From SAR202 cluster bacterium Io17-Chloro-G2 (lineage in GTDB: Bacteria; Chloroflexota; Dehalococcoidia; Lucifugimonadales; UBA3495), in the NCBI GenBank assembly GCA_002816875.1, contig MUCP01000017.1:1-64000 (forward strand): a stretch of DNA of 64,000 nt, given 5' to 3'. Of the stretch, positions 62,008-64,000 are shown piece after piece. Positions within the stretch are counted from its first letter, which is position 1; each line of letters opens with the position of its first letter. Both the position numbers and the translations under genes were made by a program. The notes under the pieces were generated by a model, which saw nothing but the letters and a program-made list of their open reading frames with translations, had not been told where the DNA came from and did not search any database.

Positions 62008-63204
62008 TTACTTTCGCTCGAAAACCGCCGCCACGCCCTGTCCGCCGCCTACGCACATGGTTTCTAGACCCCATTGGACGTCCCGGCGGTCCATCTCATA
62101 TAGCAGGGTGGTCAAGATTCTAGCGCCGGTGGCGGCGATGGGATGACCCAGGGATATCCCTGAGCCGTTGACGTTTAACTTGTCTTCGTTGGGCAATTTC
62201 CACTCGCGAAGCACCGACAGCACCTGAGCCGCAAAAGCCTCGTTCAACTCGATCAGGTCCATGTCTTGTAGAGACATGTTGACCTTGCCCATGGCCTTGT
62301 TCACCGCCGCCACGGGGCCGATGCCCATGTAGGCGGGATGGCAGCCGGTCACCGCCCAACCTCTGAGATAACCCATCGCCGTGAGACCCAGTTCTTCCAG
62401 CTTGTCTTCGGCCACCACCATGACGACCGACGCGGCGTCGTTTTGGCTGCTGGCGTTGCCGGCGGTCACGGTGCCGTCGCTCATTATCGGTCGAAGCCGG
62501 CCCAAAGCTTCCATCGAGCTATCGCCTCGGGGCCCTTCGTCTTTATCGAAGTTCACCGGATCACCTCTTCGCTGAGGGACGGGCACCGCAACTATCTGCG
62601 AGTCGAATTTACCCGATTCCGCCGCGGCCACCGCCCGTTGATGGCTCCTCAGGGAATATTCGTCCTGCTCTTCCCGGGAAACCTCGTATTGCTTGGCCAG
62701 GTTTTCCGCCGTTCCAATCATTCCCTCAATTACCCCGAAACGGTCTTCGGGGGCTATGGTTTCACGGGCACGGGCCAGCCGGTCGTGGAGGGTTACCGAA
62801 CCGAACCGCGCGCCCCAGCGGGACTCGTTACTATAGAATTCGGCGTTGCTCATGCTCTCCACGCCACCGGCAATGACCACGTCGGCGTTTTCCGTCTGGA
62901 CCAGCATGGCGGCATTCAAGATGGCTTGCAGACCAGAGGAACACCGCCGGTCTAATTGATACCCAGGGACCTCGATAGGCAAGCCCGCTTTCAATGAAGC
63001 CAGGCGCCCCATGGCTGGATTTTCTCCACTTGGATAGCCGTGGCCCAATATAACGTCGTCCACCAGGGCGGGGTCCAGGCCCGTGCGTTCCAACACCTCT
63101 TTTATGACCAGGCTGCCCAGGTCGGCGGCGGACACACTCTGCAAAGTGCCGCCGAAATTACCAACGGCGGTACGTACTGGTGAAACGATGGCTACTCCAC
63201 GCAT
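62008..63204 (-). CDS. Acetyl-CoA acetyltransferase (thiolase)
   Basis: About 398 residues. VAIVSPVRTAVGNFGG opening; nucleophilic Cys in YQLDRRCSSGLQAI; IELNEAFAAQ; NVNGSGISLGHPIAATGARI with the catalytic His; and MCVGGGQGVAAVFE with the second Cys. It cleaves or makes 3-oxoacyl-CoA, in beta-oxidation or acetoacetyl-CoA formation. The track begins at 63231; ATG 63204 after GAGGAGCTTTCA is preferred. Preceded by about 230 bp without features. Confidence 0.93.
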   Translation of the reverse strand: MRGVAIVSPVRTAVGNFGGTLQSVSAADLGSLVIKEVLERTGLDPALVDDVILGHGYPSGENPAMGRLASLKAGLPIEVPGYQLDRRCSSGLQAILNAAMLVQTENADVVIAGGVESMSNAEFYSNESRWGARFGSVTLHDRLARARETIAPEDRFGVIEGMIGTAENLAKQYEVSREEQDEYSLRSHQRAVAAAESGKFDSQIVAVPVPQRRGDPVNFDKDEGPRGDSSMEALGRLRPIMSDGTVTAGNASSQNDAASVVMVVAEDKLEELGLTAMGYLRGWAVTGCHPAYMGIGPVAAVNKAMGKVNMSLQDMDLIELNEAFAAQVLSVLREWKLPNEDKLNVNGSGISLGHPIAATGARILTTLLYEMDRRDVQWGLETMCVGGGQGVAAVFERK

Positions 63205-63438
63205 TGAAAGCTCCTCGGGCCCATAAACCAAAGGCGGCCCGTTCCCTTAGGATTTCGCTCTTGGGTCAACAGCGGTCATCATACCCTTTGAGCCCGAATG
63301 TGTCGATTGGGAGACGCCCTGGATATTAAAAAAAGTACGTGCTAGTTTCAAATGGACCCTGAAATTATTAAGGGTTCCCTCTGGGGATCACCTTCGGGTT
63401 TAGGCACGGGAACCGGTGATGGGAATGGGGAGTCGGGT

Positions 63439-64000
63439 ATGAGAATTCGGCGCGCTGCATTCGCGATTTTGGCCGCGGTGATGGCGGTCTTGGGCTTGGC
63501 GACCTACGTCTTGGCCGCCCCAGCCTTTCAGAGCGGACCTGGCGTCACCGTCACCCCCAGTGAGGTCTATACCGGCGATTCTATTGAGATCGCCATCGAC
63601 GGCCTGCCACCTTCCTATTACATACAAGGTGGTTGGGTGACCCTGGCTGGGACGCGCCTTTCCGTTCCGGGGGTGCTTGGCGCCGCAGGCACTCAGCCCG
63701 TTACCAACGATTCTGGTGAAGTCAGCTTCAACACCAAGATCCCTCTGGAAGTGCCTTACGGCTCCCACGATCTGGTGGTGAGAAACTTGCCTGTGGGAGG
63801 AGACCGCACCGCCACCGTAACCGTGTTGGCCGCGGAGATCACCCTTTCCTCCACTTCTGCTTCCCCCAATGAGACCGTTACCCTGAGGGGGTTGGGTTTT
63901 AGCCCCTCCACCAGCCTCGGGGGTAACGGTCCATTGGGGGTCCATCAAATCACCGGCGAGGGCAAAAGCGGCATCACGATAAACGGCAAATTGCTTGAAG
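63439..64000 (+). CDS. Secreted Ig/IPT-like protein, 5' part (runs off right edge)
   Basis: Not in the track because no stop lies in the window. From ATG 63439: a signal peptide (RRAAFAILAAVMAVLGLATYVLAAPAFQ), then beta-rich sequence with PGVTVTPSEVYTGDSIEIAIDGLPPS, a second ITLSSTSASPNETVTLRGLGFSP that repeats the first, and an unfinished GEGKSGITINGK. The repeated TVTPS..TGDSIEI..G-type units resemble IPT/TIG-like surface domains. Length and function cannot be given. Confidence 0.75.
   Translation, partial: MRIRRAAFAILAAVMAVLGLATYVLAAPAFQSGPGVTVTPSEVYTGDSIEIAIDGLPPSYYIQGGWVTLAGTRLSVPGVLGAAGTQPVTNDSGEVSFNTKIPLEVPYGSHDLVVRNLPVGGDRTATVTVLAAEITLSSTSASPNETVTLRGLGFSPSTSLGGNGPLGVHQITGEGKSGITINGKLLE

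Overview
The window looks like a chromosomal segment of a Chloroflexota bacterium, most likely of the marine or subsurface Dehalococcoidia/SAR202 type. It is GC-rich and carries many paralogous oxidative and CoA-ester enzymes: two luciferase-like flavin oxidoreductases, three CaiB/BaiF CoA-transferases, several SDRs, a GMC oxidoreductase, L-2-hydroxyglutarate oxidase, a thiolase and a methylisocitrate-lyase-like enzyme. There is also a DUF951 protein, DUF5671 repeats and a UGSC (seleno)protein. The placement rests on gene-content pattern only. No rRNA, tRNA, prophage, complete IS or CRISPR array was seen.

Layout. 1-6.9 kb: LLM oxidoreductase (cut by the edge), cinA, lhgO, a MaoC-like hot-dog protein, plsX and fabG (lipid synthesis). 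7-16 kb: a pentapeptide-repeat/ion-channel-like protein, a PEP-mutase/ICL-family lyase, a small anchored protein, a DUF5671-repeat membrane protein, a cysteine hydrolase, tandem 239-bp repeats and a two-gene CaiB/BaiF pair. 16-19.6 kb: an unknown membrane protein and a large VWA protein. 19.7-28.3 kb: pyrimidine operon pyrR-pyrB-pyrC-carA-orf138-carB, preceded by a readable PyrR attenuator. 28.3-31.2 kb: vapBC, a MITE-like element, a hicB remnant, an ornithine-cyclodeaminase homologue and a ferredoxin. 31.3-39.3 kb: LysR regulator, MFS-DUF951-pyrF, divergent sfsA and an endonuclease-III-like glycosylase, cupin, VOC and an alpha/beta-hydrolase-fold protein. 39.4-51 kb: SDR, CaiB/BaiF, MMPL/RND exporter, membrane lipase-like protein, LLM oxidoreductase, glutamate dehydrogenase and gamma-glutamyltransferase. 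51-56.4 kb: an AT-richer flavoprotein decarboxylase-like gene, SDR, TlpA, CopD-like, Trm112-like, SnoaL lipoprotein, DUF1059 and a BTAD regulator. 56.4-64 kb: a minus-strand UGSC operon, an NHL propeller, GMC oxidoreductase, thiolase, and the start of a secreted protein.

The most notable find is the minus-strand gene at 56428-56967. The ORF track splits it into two pieces at an in-frame TGA, but it reads through as one protein with the motif Sec-Gly-Ser-Cys. A perfect 6-bp hairpin with a GUG loop follows the TGA at bacterial-SECIS distance. It sits in an operon with a DUF1326 protein and a conserved protein of unknown function. Other points of interest are a flavoprotein decarboxylase homologue with an extra N-terminal domain and a changed PASAN motif, an alpha/beta-hydrolase with all three triad positions altered, a CoA-transferase pair in which one subunit lacks the catalytic Asp, an EF-hand-like loop in an RND exporter, and at least three families of short dispersed inverted-repeat elements.
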